Shown piece after piece: positions 49,329 through 59,410 of a stretch of DNA of 64,000 bases. The notes under the pieces are model-generated. The model had not been told where the DNA came from. It did no database searches and saw only the letters and a program-made list of their open reading frames with translations. Origin of the DNA: Pseudoalteromonas marina (GTDB taxonomy: Bacteria > Pseudomonadota > Gammaproteobacteria > Enterobacterales > Alteromonadaceae); the NCBI RefSeq assembly GCF_000238335.3, contig NZ_AHCB03000012.1, forward strand, positions 496,001 to 560,000, in the 5' to 3' direction. The translations under genes and the position numbers were made by a program. Position 1 is the first letter of the stretch. Every line of letters starts with the position of its first letter.

Positions 49329-51149
49329 TTATTGCCAGTAATAATTTAATTTAAATTTCCAGCTTGTTAAGTTTGCATGCTTATAACTGAAACGAATGTC
49401 AAAATTTTGATTAATTGGAATTGATATTTCAGCTTGAGTTGATGACTTCTCATCATTTCCTAAAATAAATTGTTCGTGAGAAGCTCTTAATTTTATATCT
49501 GAGTATAGTGTTGTTATTACACCTAGTTCTAACGATGAATCATAAATCTTGTCTGTAGCAGCGAGATCTCCAATATACCCGTTAGCAAGCGTGAATATTA
49601 AGGTTTTATTATTGTTAGTGAGATAAGATTTACCTATTCCCCCCATTAAAAACGTGTTTGTGCAGCTTCGGCAAAGTGTATTCTGTCTTTCAAAACCAGC
49701 ATTAATTTTCCATGATAAGTTATTTTCTTGTGGCCATTCAACGTATGCTGGTGAAAATGACTCTAGATCCAGTAAGTGTAGTTTATCTAGGTATAACTTA
49801 GAGTTTAAAATTGAGACTTCGGTATCAACCATTTCTAAATTAGAAAACGCAATGCGTGCAACATCTGACGCTAAGGAATCAAAATAACTAAGCCTAAATC
49901 CTAACCCTAGGTTATGTTGTTTATTTACTCGTGTTGAAGAAACAGAAATGTTTGACGGTTTTTGCCCTTTGTGAGGCGCTTGTTGGGTATATGATGAGAC
50001 TAGCACTTCATTACCAATTGGAAGCGTTAAACGCATTTTAATAAGCGCCTTTTTTAAGCTTTTAATATGGTCAATATTGTGTTTTTTTATTTGCTGTAAT
50101 TGGACTAGTTCAAATAATGTTTCAATAATTCGCTTTTTACTTTTTATATTGAGTGAAGTGAAATCATTTTGCTCAAGAAAATCAGGTGTTTTGTATATTT
50201 TCTCTGCAATGTTTGATTCGTTGGCAGTCAGCTTTTTCATGTACTCAATAAAAACAGTACTCCTAGATGGCGTAAAGAGTACGTCTTGAACCAGCTTTTT
50301 ATTGTTATAAGTTGCCTGATTTAATTTTGAAAAAACAGTTGTAGGGATCATCCAAGGCGAACTGTTATTTGTTAACTGCTCTCCTATAACAAGCTCTATT
50401 AGCTGCGCAATATGAAAAGCACAGTTTTCATCAGCAAAATAGTAATCGAATTGCGCACCGAGTATTTCCCATAAATGATTAGCAATAAACCTTGTATCGT
50501 TATTTTTTAAGGCTAACTTATATTCCCAAAGGTCTCTTAGTTCTATCTCGCCATAATTATGTTGGTGGCGGTAAAACAATTGATCTGAAAACCCCGCTTT
50601 ATAACCGCCAAACAAGCCTTTTGTTATATAAACTAGTCCATTTTCGTTATCCGGTACATGAGCACCATAGTTTATGCTGTAATCGAGTAGTTTATTATTT
50701 TTGGCTGATGACCGATTTAGTTTTAACAACAAATGCCCATAAAGTGATGCGGGGTTACTCATATAACCCGATGCAAATATTAGGCTTATAGAATGTATAG
50801 GCTGCTCATCTCGCCATTGTTCTAGTTCAATACAGGAGGATTTAGGCTGTGTAAATGTGAGCCCTTGTTTTTGTAGCCACGTGTATCTTGCTGGGTATTT
50901 GCATTGGGTTAATGGATTTGAATTAAAGCTTTGCACAGTCGCTTTTAGTTCTTCAAAAGGGCTTGTTGCTCCCAGTGAAGATATAAAAAATGATGTGTTT
51001 GTAATATAGCTCTCATTAAACGCTGGTTTTTTGTAATGGCCTAAACTTAGCCATGTGGGATGTTGTGCTAATTGTTTTAATGTTGTTGATGCTTGAATAT
51101 TAAACGAAGCAATAAAAAAAATAAAAATGATTGAAGAATGAATTTTCAT
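49329..51149 (-). CDS. DUF4105 (Lnb N-terminal-like) periplasmic/outer-membrane protein
   Basis: A 606-residue exported protein. After a signal peptide (HSSIIFIFFIASFNIQAS) comes a DUF4105 domain resembling the N-terminal periplasmic part of lacto-N-biosidase-type proteins: SLIFASGYMSNPASLYGHLLLKL, INYGAHVP, LFGGYKAGF and ENCAFHIAQLIE. Such papain/NlpC-like domains carry a cysteine and histidine that could be catalytic. The last about 230 residues are rich in alternating beta strands and end in an aromatic residue pattern like an outer-membrane barrel. The function is unknown. It follows the DUF3015 gene after a terminator. Confidence 0.82.
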   Translation of the reverse strand: MKIHSSIIFIFFIASFNIQASTTLKQLAQHPTWLSLGHYKKPAFNESYITNTSFFISSLGATSPFEELKATVQSFNSNPLTQCKYPARYTWLQKQGLTFTQPKSSCIELEQWRDEQPIHSISLIFASGYMSNPASLYGHLLLKLNRSSAKNNKLLDYSINYGAHVPDNENGLVYITKGLFGGYKAGFSDQLFYRHQHNYGEIELRDLWEYKLALKNNDTRFIANHLWEILGAQFDYYFADENCAFHIAQLIELVIGEQLTNNSSPWMIPTTVFSKLNQATYNNKKLVQDVLFTPSRSTVFIEYMKKLTANESNIAEKIYKTPDFLEQNDFTSLNIKSKKRIIETLFELVQLQQIKKHNIDHIKSLKKALIKMRLTLPIGNEVLVSSYTQQAPHKGQKPSNISVSSTRVNKQHNLGLGFRLSYFDSLASDVARIAFSNLEMVDTEVSILNSKLYLDKLHLLDLESFSPAYVEWPQENNLSWKINAGFERQNTLCRSCTNTFLMGGIGKSYLTNNNKTLIFTLANGYIGDLAATDKIYDSSLELGVITTLYSDIKLRASHEQFILGNDEKSSTQAEISIPINQNFDIRFSYKHANLTSWKFKLNYYWQ

Positions 51150-51180
51150 AAATACCCAACGGGCTTGGGGTAGAAGAGCT

Positions 51181-51203
51181 AAAAGGGCTAAATTAGCCCT
51201 TTT
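51181..51203 (-). terminator. terminator/attenuator between the DUF3015 and DUF4105 genes
   Basis: AAAAGGGCTAAATTAGCCCTTTT is an almost perfect inverted repeat in the 59-base gap between two minus-strand genes. It would limit read-through from DUF3015 to DUF4105. Confidence 0.75.
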
Positions 51204-51208
51204 ATATA

Positions 51209-51670
51209 TTATATTGCAGAACAGTTAGCTGAGAACTGGCTAGCAATGTTGCTTTCAACAAGTGTGTAAAGAGCCTGAGCATCGTTTACAGATGTTTGAG
51301 CAAAATCATTACGTATTGTTGAGATCATTTGCGTGTGAGCTGCGCTGTCACAACCACGTACATTAAGCATTGCTGAGATGTACTCGCCTTCACCTTGTGC
51401 AATTTCTTGCTCTAAGATTGGGAATGTTTGTTGAATAAATTGTGCAGTTTTAACATTTGCACCTTTACAGCTTTCTACAGATGAAACATTTGAAGAAACA
51501 GCTGTTGTTCCTAAATCCCAAATAATGTTTGAGATAGCAGCGGCTGTGCCATTATCAGGAAAAACCATTGCACCGATACCACATTGTTGCCATGGGTTAA
51601 CATCTGCTTGCGCTGGGGTTACTACGAAAGCACTTGCTAGTACTGCTGCAGTTAAACATCTTTTTATCAT
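51209..51670 (-). CDS. DUF3015-family exported protein
   Basis: A 153-residue small protein with a classical signal peptide (CLTAAVLASAFVVTPAQA). The mature part starts DVNPWQQCGIGAMVF and contains further cysteines in VESCKGAN and VRGCDSAA, consistent with disulfides in the periplasm; these motifs identify DUF3015. Function is unknown. The ATG at 51670 has AAGGA at good spacing on the minus strand, so the longer frame from 51745 is rejected. DUF3015 and DUF4105 genes adjacent in one direction are a pairing I recognise from other gammaproteobacteria, which suggests a shared role at the cell envelope. Confidence 0.87.
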   Translation of the reverse strand: MIKRCLTAAVLASAFVVTPAQADVNPWQQCGIGAMVFPDNGTAAAISNIIWDLGTTAVSSNVSSVESCKGANVKTAQFIQQTFPILEQEIAQGEGEYISAMLNVRGCDSAAHTQMISTIRNDFAQTSVNDAQALYTLVESNIASQFSANCSAI

Positions 51671-51970
51671 TATTAAATCCTTATTTAAATGTCCCTTAAA
51701 TGGGGCTTGAATTCTATACATAAGAAAGCTGTAGAGCAATAACACGTTTAAAAAAAATTAATAATAAGTATATTTTGTAAATTTTTATGAGGTAAATATT
51801 TTTGCGAGAAGTGAGATTGCGGCTACTTTGTGAAAGAAACTCTTGGGTTACAGGTAAGGTACTTTAATAAAACAAAATATTTAAATAGTAATATTGTTTA
51901 AAACTAACTGTTGGCTCATTTTTACTGTATAATTTGCGACCCTTGATAATGTGGCCGTAGGTTATACAGC

Positions 51971-53272
51971 ATGAATTTTAAATCTTTTAGTTTCGCACCT
52001 GAAATCATCCGGGCATTAGACGAACTCAACTATCACACTCTTACGCCCATTCAACGCGCAGCAATTCCAGCTGTTCGTAAAGGTAAAGACGTTTTAGCCA
52101 GTGCACAAACTGGTACCGGTAAAACTGCCGCGTTTGCTTTACCTGTTATCCAAAAATTAATTGAATCAGACTTAAGCACAACCAATGCACCTACTGCTTT
52201 GGTTTTAGCACCAACACGAGAATTAGCAGAGCAAATAGCCAATAACTGTAAAGAATATGCAAAGCATACCTCACTAAAAGTAGTGAGTTTATTTGGTGGA
52301 GTAAATACCGCAGGCCAAGAAAACGCATTAAAAGCAGGCGTTGATATTGTAGTCGCAACTCCGGGTCGTTTATTAGATCACATTCGCCTAGGTAACTTAA
52401 GCTTGGCCAATGTAAAGCACCTAGTACTTGATGAAGCCGACCGTATGCTTGATATGGGCTTTATCACAGATATGCAAACTGTGATTAAAAGCTGTGCTGA
52501 TGACCGTCAAATTTTATTATTTTCGGCTACATTCCCTGCAGCTATTAAACAATTTGCTTCTAAGGTACTTAAGCAACCTGAAATTGTGCGTGTTGACCAA
52601 ACTAACAGTACTGCATCTACTGTACAGCACGTTGTATACCCAGTGGAAGAGCGCCGCAAACAAGAACTTCTTTCTGAGCTGATTGGTAAAAAGAACTGGC
52701 AGCAAGTACTTGTGTTTGTAAATATGAAAGACACAGCGGATGAGCTAGTTAAAGAACTAAACCTTGATGGCATTCCTGCAACCGTTTGCCATGGCGATAA
52801 GTCACAAGGTAACCGACGCCGTGCTTTACGTGAGTTTAAAGAAGGTAAGGTACGTGTGTTAGTGGCCACTGAAGTTGCTGCGCGTGGTATTGATATTGAT
52901 GGATTACCGCGTGTAATTAATATTGACTTACCATGGCTTGCTGAAGATTACGTTCACCGTATTGGCCGTACAGGCCGTGCTGGTAATCAAGGCCAAGCAA
53001 TATCGTTTGTAAGCCGTGAAGAAGAAAATACATTATTTGAAATCGAAGCATTAATCGGTCAAAAAATTAAGCGTGTTTACCTTGAAGGCTATGAAGTGAG
53101 TAACCGCGAAGTGCTTATTGATAAAATAGGTAAAAAACCGGCACACTTACGCCGTACTCGTTCTAATAAGTTATCAGGGCAAGCAACGGGTGAAGCTCGT
53201 GCAGTAAACCGTTCGCGTATATCTAATGTGCGTAAAAGCTTAAAAGGTGCAAAGTTGTCACTTAAAAAATAA
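51971..53272 (+). CDS. rhlE: DEAD-box ATP-dependent RNA helicase RhlE
   Basis: A 433-residue DEAD-box helicase. The motifs are in order: Q motif (TPIQRAAIP), Walker A AQTGTGKT, PTRELAEQ, DEAD (about 155), SAT (about 187), and in the second domain ARGIDIDGLPRVIN and HRIGRTGRAG. A basic C-terminal extension (RRTRSNKLSGQ, SRISNVRKSLKGAKLSLKK) should aid RNA binding. RhlE acts in ribosome maturation and cold adaptation. The start FKSFSFAPEIIRALDELNYHT is typical. It stands alone, followed by a terminator shared with the convergent amidase gene. Confidence 0.93.
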   Translation: MNFKSFSFAPEIIRALDELNYHTLTPIQRAAIPAVRKGKDVLASAQTGTGKTAAFALPVIQKLIESDLSTTNAPTALVLAPTRELAEQIANNCKEYAKHTSLKVVSLFGGVNTAGQENALKAGVDIVVATPGRLLDHIRLGNLSLANVKHLVLDEADRMLDMGFITDMQTVIKSCADDRQILLFSATFPAAIKQFASKVLKQPEIVRVDQTNSTASTVQHVVYPVEERRKQELLSELIGKKNWQQVLVFVNMKDTADELVKELNLDGIPATVCHGDKSQGNRRRALREFKEGKVRVLVATEVAARGIDIDGLPRVINIDLPWLAEDYVHRIGRTGRAGNQGQAISFVSREEENTLFEIEALIGQKIKRVYLEGYEVSNREVLIDKIGKKPAHLRRTRSNKLSGQATGEARAVNRSRISNVRKSLKGAKLSLKK

Positions 53273-53293
53273 CAACTCGTATAAGAATTAATA

Positions 53294-53319
53294 AAACCTG
53301 AGTTTACTCAGGTTTTTTT
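53294..53319. terminator. terminator shared by rhlE and the amidase gene
   Basis: AACCTGAGT / ACTCAGGTT followed by seven T on the plus strand. The last codons of the amidase (minus strand) lie within the stem. Confidence 0.85.
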
Positions 53320-54800
53320 ATGGGTGAAATAAATACTGCGTCGATTATTTGAGCATGCTGATAGGCAGCCTGTGGCTGGTTTTTATTTGCAATAATAGAT
53401 AACCCAACAGGTAGTCCACTGACTTGACCAACAGGAAGAGTTATATGAGTTGTGCCGGCAATTGCTGATAAAGAACTACTACTGCCTTTAAAGTTATCAC
53501 CATTTACTAAGTCTGTTTTCCATGCAGGTGATGTTGTTGGGGCAATGACAACATCCACATTATTATTTTTGTATAAATTAGTAATTGCAGCTGTGGCCAG
53601 TGTGCGGTAACGGTGTTTAGTTTTTTGGTATTTGTCTGTTTGTGTTAAGTCGATAGCATTGGCTTGTATTAAAATATCTTGCCCAAAATGAAGCATTTCA
53701 GCTGCTTTGTTTTGTTTATTAAAATCAATCAGTGCACTTAAACTTTTTACCTTCACTTGGTCAGGAGTATTTGCTAAGTACTGGTTTATTTCTTTATTAA
53801 AATCATAAAGTAATATGTAATATTCATCGACAAAAAGCGTAGCTAAATCATCAGATATATCAATATTGACTACTGTATGACCTGCCTGTTTGAGCGCTGA
53901 GAGCTGTTTTTTGTATAAACGCTGAGTCTCCACTGTAAACTTATCACTGGGCAACGCACCAATAACTAATGATGACTTTGTAATTTTAGGCAGTGTTTGC
54001 AATTCAAAGCTATGCGTTGAAGTATCAAGCGGATCGCGTCCTTGTAACACAGATAATACAAGACGGGCATCTTTTAATGAGTGTGCCATTGGACCAACAC
54101 TGTCTTGGCTACTAGAAAGTGGCACTACACCAGAGCGCGATACTTGGCCCATGCTTGGTTTTATAGCATAAACGCCATTTACAGAAGCGGGGCAGGTAAT
54201 AGAGCCATCGGTTTCTGTTCCAAGGGCTACAGGGGCAAAGTTAAGTGCGATGGCAACCGCTGACCCTGAGCTCGAACCACAGGGATTACGAGTTGTATCA
54301 TGAGCATTGTGTGTTTGCCCGCCAACTGCACTCCATCCAGACGATGAGTAAGACGATCTAAAATTTGCCCACTCACTTAAATTGGTTTTGCCTAAAATAA
54401 TAGCGCCCGCATTTCTTAACTGCTTAACAACAAATGCATCGTTATTAGTTATATTATTTTTAAGAGCTAAAGAGCCAGCTGTTGTTGGTAATGATCCAGT
54501 GGTTTCTATGTTATCTTTTAAAAGTACGGGTATTCCATGAAGAGGCCCAGCCCACAGCCCTTGAGCACTAAGTGCATCAATTTTTTTTGCTTGCGTAACA
54601 GCTGTAGGTTCAATATTTATGACGGCATTAAATTGAGGGTTAAGCTGATTAATTCGTTTAATATAGCCTTGAGTAAGTTGTTGAGCGGTAATTTTATTAT
54701 TTTTATACGCTGAGTGGATCTCATCTATTGTTTTTAGCTCGTGTGCTGAAATATTAAAAGCAACGACCAAGGTTAATAACCCTAATAATTTTTTTATCAT
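53304..54800 (-). CDS. amidase-signature-family amidase, exported
   Basis: A 498-residue amidase with a signal peptide (IKKLLGLLTLVVAFNISAHE). The amidase-signature triad is visible: Lys in PVLLKDNIETTG, cis-Ser in NPCGSSSGSAVAIA and Ser in GTETDGSITCPAS. It hydrolyses amide bonds of a small molecule or peptide in the periplasm; the substrate is unknown. The C-terminal part has AGTTHITLPVGQVSGLPVGLSII, typical of the family. ATG 54800 is preferred; a longer frame from 54854 would start inside the terminator of the upstream gene. Confidence 0.88.
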   Translation of the reverse strand: MIKKLLGLLTLVVAFNISAHELKTIDEIHSAYKNNKITAQQLTQGYIKRINQLNPQFNAVINIEPTAVTQAKKIDALSAQGLWAGPLHGIPVLLKDNIETTGSLPTTAGSLALKNNITNNDAFVVKQLRNAGAIILGKTNLSEWANFRSSYSSSGWSAVGGQTHNAHDTTRNPCGSSSGSAVAIALNFAPVALGTETDGSITCPASVNGVYAIKPSMGQVSRSGVVPLSSSQDSVGPMAHSLKDARLVLSVLQGRDPLDTSTHSFELQTLPKITKSSLVIGALPSDKFTVETQRLYKKQLSALKQAGHTVVNIDISDDLATLFVDEYYILLYDFNKEINQYLANTPDQVKVKSLSALIDFNKQNKAAEMLHFGQDILIQANAIDLTQTDKYQKTKHRYRTLATAAITNLYKNNNVDVVIAPTTSPAWKTDLVNGDNFKGSSSSLSAIAGTTHITLPVGQVSGLPVGLSIIANKNQPQAAYQHAQIIDAVFISPIKKPE

Positions 54801-54837
54801 AAAAAAGTACACAAATAATTTTTTGGTTACTTTTAAC

Positions 54838-54866
54838 ACAAAAAAGCCCCACAATGTGAGGCTTTA
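54838..54866 (-). terminator. terminator after the FAD oxidoreductase gene
   Basis: On the minus strand AAAGCCTCACA / TGTGGGGCTTT forms a stem (one G-T pair) followed by T's, 24 bases after the stop at 54890. Confidence 0.8.
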
Positions 54867-54889
54867 CGATAATTAACTAAATAGCGCGT

Positions 54890-56497
54890 TTAAGCGTTTT
54901 CAAGCATTGAAAGCGCAACAGCTTCGGCAGCTTTAATGCCATCAATACCCGCTGATAATATACCGCCAGCGTAGCCTGCACCTTCACCTGCAGGGTAGAG
55001 TCCTTTGGTGTTAATGCTCTGAAAGCTTCTGTCACGTTTTATACTAATGGGTGATGACGTGCGCGTTTCAACACCCGTTAGTAATCCATCATTAGTAGAA
55101 AACCCACGTATTTGCTTATTAAAAGCAGGAATAGCCTCACGTAACGCTTCAATAGCAAACGCAGGCAATACGTTACTTAAGTCAGTTAACTTAATTCCTG
55201 GTGTGTAAGAGGGTTTAACATCGCCTAAATCAGCAGAAGATTTGCCTTTTAAAAAGTCGCCGATAAGCTGGGCTGGTGCATCATAGTTTTCGCCGCCTAG
55301 CTTGTAAGCTAGCTCCTCTAATTTGCGCTGCAACTCAATACCCGCTAAAGGATGGCCTGGGAAATCTTTTTCAGGTGAAATACCCACAACAATAGCACTA
55401 TTTGCATTGCGCTCACTGCGTGAATATTGGCTCATACCATTGGTAACAACTCGGCCTTCTTCAGATGTTGCCGCAACGACAGTGCCACCAGGGCACATGC
55501 AAAAGCTATATACAGTGCGTCCGTTATTACAATGATGCACGAGCTTGTAGTCGGCAGAGCCTAAAATCGGGTTGCCGGCATTTGGTCCAAAGCGACACTC
55601 GTCAATCATTGATTGCTTGTGTTCTATTCTAAAGCCAACTGAAAAGGGCTTGGCTTCTAAATAAATGCCTTTTTCGTGAATCATTTTAAAGGTATCGCGT
55701 GCGCTGTGCCCAACGGCAAGAACAACGTGTCGTGTTTCAAGGTGTTCACCGTTAGAAAGGGTTAAGCCTGTTACTTGACCGTCATCTAAGTGAATATCAT
55801 CTACACGGGTGCTAAAGCGAATTTCACCACCTAGCTCTATAATACGAGCGCGCATTTTTTCAATCATTGTCACAAGTTTAAACGTACCAATGTGAGGCTT
55901 ACTTACATACAAAATTTCTTCAGGTGCGCCTGCTTCAACAAATTCGGTAATAACTTTACGACCATAATGCTTAGGGTCTTTTACTTGGCTATATAATTTG
56001 CCATCTGAGAATGTACCCGCGCCGCCTTCACCAAACTGCACATTTGATTCGGTGTTTAATGCTTTTTTACGCCAAAAGCCAAAGGTATCTTTGGTACGCT
56101 CTCGTACTTCTTTTCCACGCTCAACAATAATTGGATTAAACCCCATTTGTGCAAGCACTAAGCCTGCAAATAAACCACAGGGGCCAAATCCAATAACAAC
56201 GGGGCGCTCTGTGATGTTTTTATTTGCTTGAGCTACAAATTTATAGGATGTGTCGGGCGCTGTTTTAACATGTTGATCTTTTGCAAATGCAGCTAAAAGC
56301 TCAGCTTCGTTATCAACTTCTATATCAAGGGTGTAAATGAGTAATATGGCTGTTTTTTTGCGCGCGTCGTAGCCACGTTTAAATACGTTATAACTGTGTA
56401 ATTGTTCTGGTTGTATTTTTAGTTTGTTGATAATGGCTTGGCCAATAGCATTTTCATCATGATCAAGTGGCAATTTTATTTCAGTTAAACGTATCAT
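54890..56497 (-). CDS. FAD-dependent oxidoreductase (COG2509 type)
   Basis: A 535-residue flavoprotein of the uncharacterised dehydrogenase family COG2509. A small N-terminal alpha/beta part (about 1-95, residues like LPLDHDENAIGQAIINKL) is followed by the FAD-binding Rossmann motif VIGFGPCGLFAGLVLAQMG (about 98-116), the TESNVQFGEGGAGTFSDGKL region, and GEGAGYAGGILSAGIDGIKAA near the C-terminus. Several cysteines in CNNGRTVYSFCMCPGG suggest a redox role. The substrate is unknown. It is a single gene transcribed away from fdxA. Confidence 0.87.
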   Translation of the reverse strand: MIRLTEIKLPLDHDENAIGQAIINKLKIQPEQLHSYNVFKRGYDARKKTAILLIYTLDIEVDNEAELLAAFAKDQHVKTAPDTSYKFVAQANKNITERPVVIGFGPCGLFAGLVLAQMGFNPIIVERGKEVRERTKDTFGFWRKKALNTESNVQFGEGGAGTFSDGKLYSQVKDPKHYGRKVITEFVEAGAPEEILYVSKPHIGTFKLVTMIEKMRARIIELGGEIRFSTRVDDIHLDDGQVTGLTLSNGEHLETRHVVLAVGHSARDTFKMIHEKGIYLEAKPFSVGFRIEHKQSMIDECRFGPNAGNPILGSADYKLVHHCNNGRTVYSFCMCPGGTVVAATSEEGRVVTNGMSQYSRSERNANSAIVVGISPEKDFPGHPLAGIELQRKLEELAYKLGGENYDAPAQLIGDFLKGKSSADLGDVKPSYTPGIKLTDLSNVLPAFAIEALREAIPAFNKQIRGFSTNDGLLTGVETRTSSPISIKRDRSFQSINTKGLYPAGEGAGYAGGILSAGIDGIKAAEAVALSMLENA

Positions 56498-56689
56498 TAA
56501 TATCTCTATTTGGTGTCTTAGCGGTTGTATATCCGCTCACAATAAGAAAGTGTAGGGCACGAATTGGCTTTACATTAAGGGCGCATATACTACGTTAAAT
56601 TGGCTAATTATGGCAGTTATTTATTGTATTTTTGAGGTGAAAGGGTATGATCGCGCACTATAAAATTAGCTTTATGGTACAAAAAATTT

Positions 56690-57013
56690 ATGGCGTTTGT
56701 AGTTACTGAAAATTGCATAAAATGTAAGTACACCGATTGTGTATCAGTGTGTCCTGCCGATGCATTTTTTGAAGGCCCTAATTTTTTAGCAATTAGCCCA
56801 ATTGATTGTATTGATTGTGGGTTATGCGTACCGGAATGCCCAGCTGAAGCAATTTATCAAGAAGATGAGTTACCCGACTCTCAAAAAGAATTTACTGAAC
56901 TTAATGCAGAGCTTGCCTTAATTTGGCCTCGCATTACCCAAGTCAAATCTGCCCCAGATGATGCAGACACATGGAATGGAGTTGAGAATAAGCTAAAGCT
57001 ACTCGACACCTAA
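56690..57013 (+). CDS. fdxA: seven-iron ferredoxin FdxA
   Basis: A 107-residue 7Fe ferredoxin holding one [3Fe-4S] and one [4Fe-4S] cluster. The ligands come from [14 protein letters not shown] (Cys9, Cys12, Cys17, Cys21) and [16 protein letters not shown] (Cys40, Cys43, Cys46, Cys50). The extended acidic C-terminal half with [10 protein letters not shown] is typical of the Azotobacter-type FdxA. It carries electrons at low potential in the cytoplasm. It is divergent from the FAD oxidoreductase, with no other gene in the operon. Confidence 0.94.
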   Translation: MAFVVTENCIKCKYTDCVSVCPADAFFEGPNFLAISPIDCIDCGLCVPECPAEAIYQEDELPDSQKEFTELNAELALIWPRITQVKSAPDDADTWNGVENKLKLLDT

Positions 57014-57153
57014 CCGTCCAATTAAAATAACCCTTTATTATTAATTAGTTAATATTCAGCGAAATTTTGTTTGCAAGGTATTAACAAATGTACTCGCTTA
57101 AATTACACTCCGGCTTAGAAATTACTCATATTGGGTAAAGTTGTTCTAAATGG

Positions 57154-59403
57154 ATGTTTATGCAGTACTTTATAACTATAAAAAAACCACTCACGCTTTT
57201 ACTTTTATCCTTTTTTCTCCTATTTAATAGCTTCTGTGTATTTGCAGAAAAAGAGCAGGTATCGCTAGCACGAATCAATCAAAATATTAGTGTTGATGGC
57301 GTACTTGATGAAACGCAGTGGCAAAAAGCGACCTACGTTCCTTTACTCGTTCAAGATGAGCCTAATGAAAGAGGCGCGCCTCCGGTAAAAACCGATGCCT
57401 ACATGTACGAAGATGGCACAAATTTGTATGTTGGTTTTATTGCTTACGACCCTGACCCAGATCAAATACGTGCTTCACTTCGTGACCGAGATACCCTTTG
57501 GCAAGATGATACTGTCATACTTGTAATAGACACCTTTAATGATGAGCGCTCAGGCTATGAGTTTTTTGTTAATCCGTTAGGTGCGCAAGGTGATTTACGC
57601 ATGAGCGATACCGATGGTTGGCAGTCTGATCCGTCGTGGAATGCAATTTGGGATAGTGCCGGAAAAATTACCGATGAAGGTTATGTAGTTGAAATGCGTA
57701 TTCCTTTTAAAGCATTGCGTTTTCCAGAAGATAAAAAAGATTTAACGTGGGGGTTTTTGTTAATGAGAAACTACCCACGGGACGTGCTCTATCAAATATC
57801 TAACATGGGGTTCGACCGCGATGTCAAATGTAGCCTTTGCCAGTTTGATAAGTTAACGGGCTTAAGTGAAATTGAATCAAGTAAAAATGTACAACTTACC
57901 CCAACGGTTACAGCGCTTCGTCACGATGATAAAGCGCAACTTCCCGGTGACTGGGAGAACGGTAACATAGATACTGAAGCCGGTTTAGATTTACGCTGGG
58001 GAATAACAAAAGACGCGGTATTAAATGCGACTATTAATCCTGATTTTTCGCAGGTAGAAACTGATTCTCTAGAGCTTGATGTAAATACAACCTACTCAAT
58101 TTATTATGCAGAAAAAAGACCTTTCTTTTTAGATGGTGCCTCATATTTTAAAAGTGGCTTATTTGAGCTTTTATACACCCGAACCATTGCAGAGCCAACT
58201 TTAGGCGCTAAGTTAACCGGTAAAACGGATGGGCATAGCTATGCACTTATGTTAGCTGATGATGAAAACAGTAATATTCTACTTCCTTCAAATCAAGGCT
58301 CTGGTTTTGCTTCATTAAATGAAAAAACACAGGCAGCAGTCGGTCGTTATCAATATGATTTAGGTGATCAAGGAACGTTGGGCGTTTCAAGTACACACCG
58401 ACAAAGCGATAATTATCGTAATACGGTACTATCAGTTGATGGCAGTTATTGGTTTAATCAGTCAGATACATTGCTTTATCAGGTTTCGTCAGCTGAAACA
58501 CGAAATTCTGACTTTTTGGTTGATAACTATGGACTATCCAAAACGCAATCTGATCAGGCATACGCAATTGAATTAACGCGTGACAAGCGAGACTATAAAC
58601 TTTACACATCTTATGAAAATATTGGTGAGGATTATCGCACCGATTTAGGATACCAAGCAAAAGTTGATTATGAAAAAGTGCTAATTGGTGGCGGTCAAAC
58701 GTGGTATCGAGATGAGTTAGATTTAATTACGTCATGGTCTTATGAAGCTGATTGGGATAAAACCTGGTCGCAAAGTGGTGACTTGCTTGAGGAAGAGTAT
58801 GAAGGCTTTTTAAGTTTTAAGGGGCAAAAGCAGTCTTTATTTAATATTGGTTTTATCCATCGTAAAGAAAGTTATTACGATGAATTTTACAATCAGAATA
58901 TAGGTTATCTTTACACTTCGCTTAAACCGACAAAAGACTTGAACTTATCGTTTTATTTAGAATATGCAAGCCGTATTGACTATACAAATTTAGAGCTTGG
59001 CGATGTAATTAATACACAAACGCAAGCAGTTTGGGATATAAACGATCATTGGCAAGTGGATATAAGACACAGTTATAGTAAGTTAGATAACCCACGAGAT
59101 GACCGCGTTTACACAGCTAATTTAGTCGATTTTAGACTGCATTATAAATTTAACATGCGATCAATGTTAAAGCTCATTTTACAGGTTGAAGATATAGACA
59201 GAAACAAAGACGCTTATTTTTATCAAGTAAGCAAAACAAATATAGACTATGGCAGCCAGCTTGTTTATTCGTATAAAATTAACGCACAAACGTTATTTTA
59301 CCTAGGTTACTCAGATAGAGGGTATCAGGATGATACACTAGAAAATATTGAGCGCGACCAACGCACCTTTTTTACAAAAGTAAGTTACGCATGGCAGCTT
59401 TAA
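57154..59403 (+). CDS. DUF5916/CBM9-like outer-membrane protein
   Basis: A 749-residue exported protein. After a hydrophobic signal peptide (about residues 12-30) comes a carbohydrate-binding family 9-like domain of about 190 residues: RINQNISVDGVLDETQWQKAT, DAYMYEDGTNLYVGFIAYDPDPDQI, VEMRIPFKALRFP. The rest, starting near LRWGITKDAVLNATINPDFSQVETD, is typical DUF5916 and reads as a beta-barrel, ending in a VSYAWQL aromatic signature. It is probably an outer-membrane porin-like protein with a sugar- or ligand-binding cap; function unknown. Starts at 57154 and 57160 are both possible. Confidence 0.85.
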   Translation: MFMQYFITIKKPLTLLLLSFFLLFNSFCVFAEKEQVSLARINQNISVDGVLDETQWQKATYVPLLVQDEPNERGAPPVKTDAYMYEDGTNLYVGFIAYDPDPDQIRASLRDRDTLWQDDTVILVIDTFNDERSGYEFFVNPLGAQGDLRMSDTDGWQSDPSWNAIWDSAGKITDEGYVVEMRIPFKALRFPEDKKDLTWGFLLMRNYPRDVLYQISNMGFDRDVKCSLCQFDKLTGLSEIESSKNVQLTPTVTALRHDDKAQLPGDWENGNIDTEAGLDLRWGITKDAVLNATINPDFSQVETDSLELDVNTTYSIYYAEKRPFFLDGASYFKSGLFELLYTRTIAEPTLGAKLTGKTDGHSYALMLADDENSNILLPSNQGSGFASLNEKTQAAVGRYQYDLGDQGTLGVSSTHRQSDNYRNTVLSVDGSYWFNQSDTLLYQVSSAETRNSDFLVDNYGLSKTQSDQAYAIELTRDKRDYKLYTSYENIGEDYRTDLGYQAKVDYEKVLIGGGQTWYRDELDLITSWSYEADWDKTWSQSGDLLEEEYEGFLSFKGQKQSLFNIGFIHRKESYYDEFYNQNIGYLYTSLKPTKDLNLSFYLEYASRIDYTNLELGDVINTQTQAVWDINDHWQVDIRHSYSKLDNPRDDRVYTANLVDFRLHYKFNMRSMLKLILQVEDIDRNKDAYFYQVSKTNIDYGSQLVYSYKINAQTLFYLGYSDRGYQDDTLENIERDQRTFFTKVSYAWQL

Positions 59404-59410
59404 AAGCATA

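Noticed and set aside
54801..54854. Longer N-terminus of the amidase
   Set aside because: The extra start lies in the terminator hairpin of the upstream gene and would bury the signal peptide.
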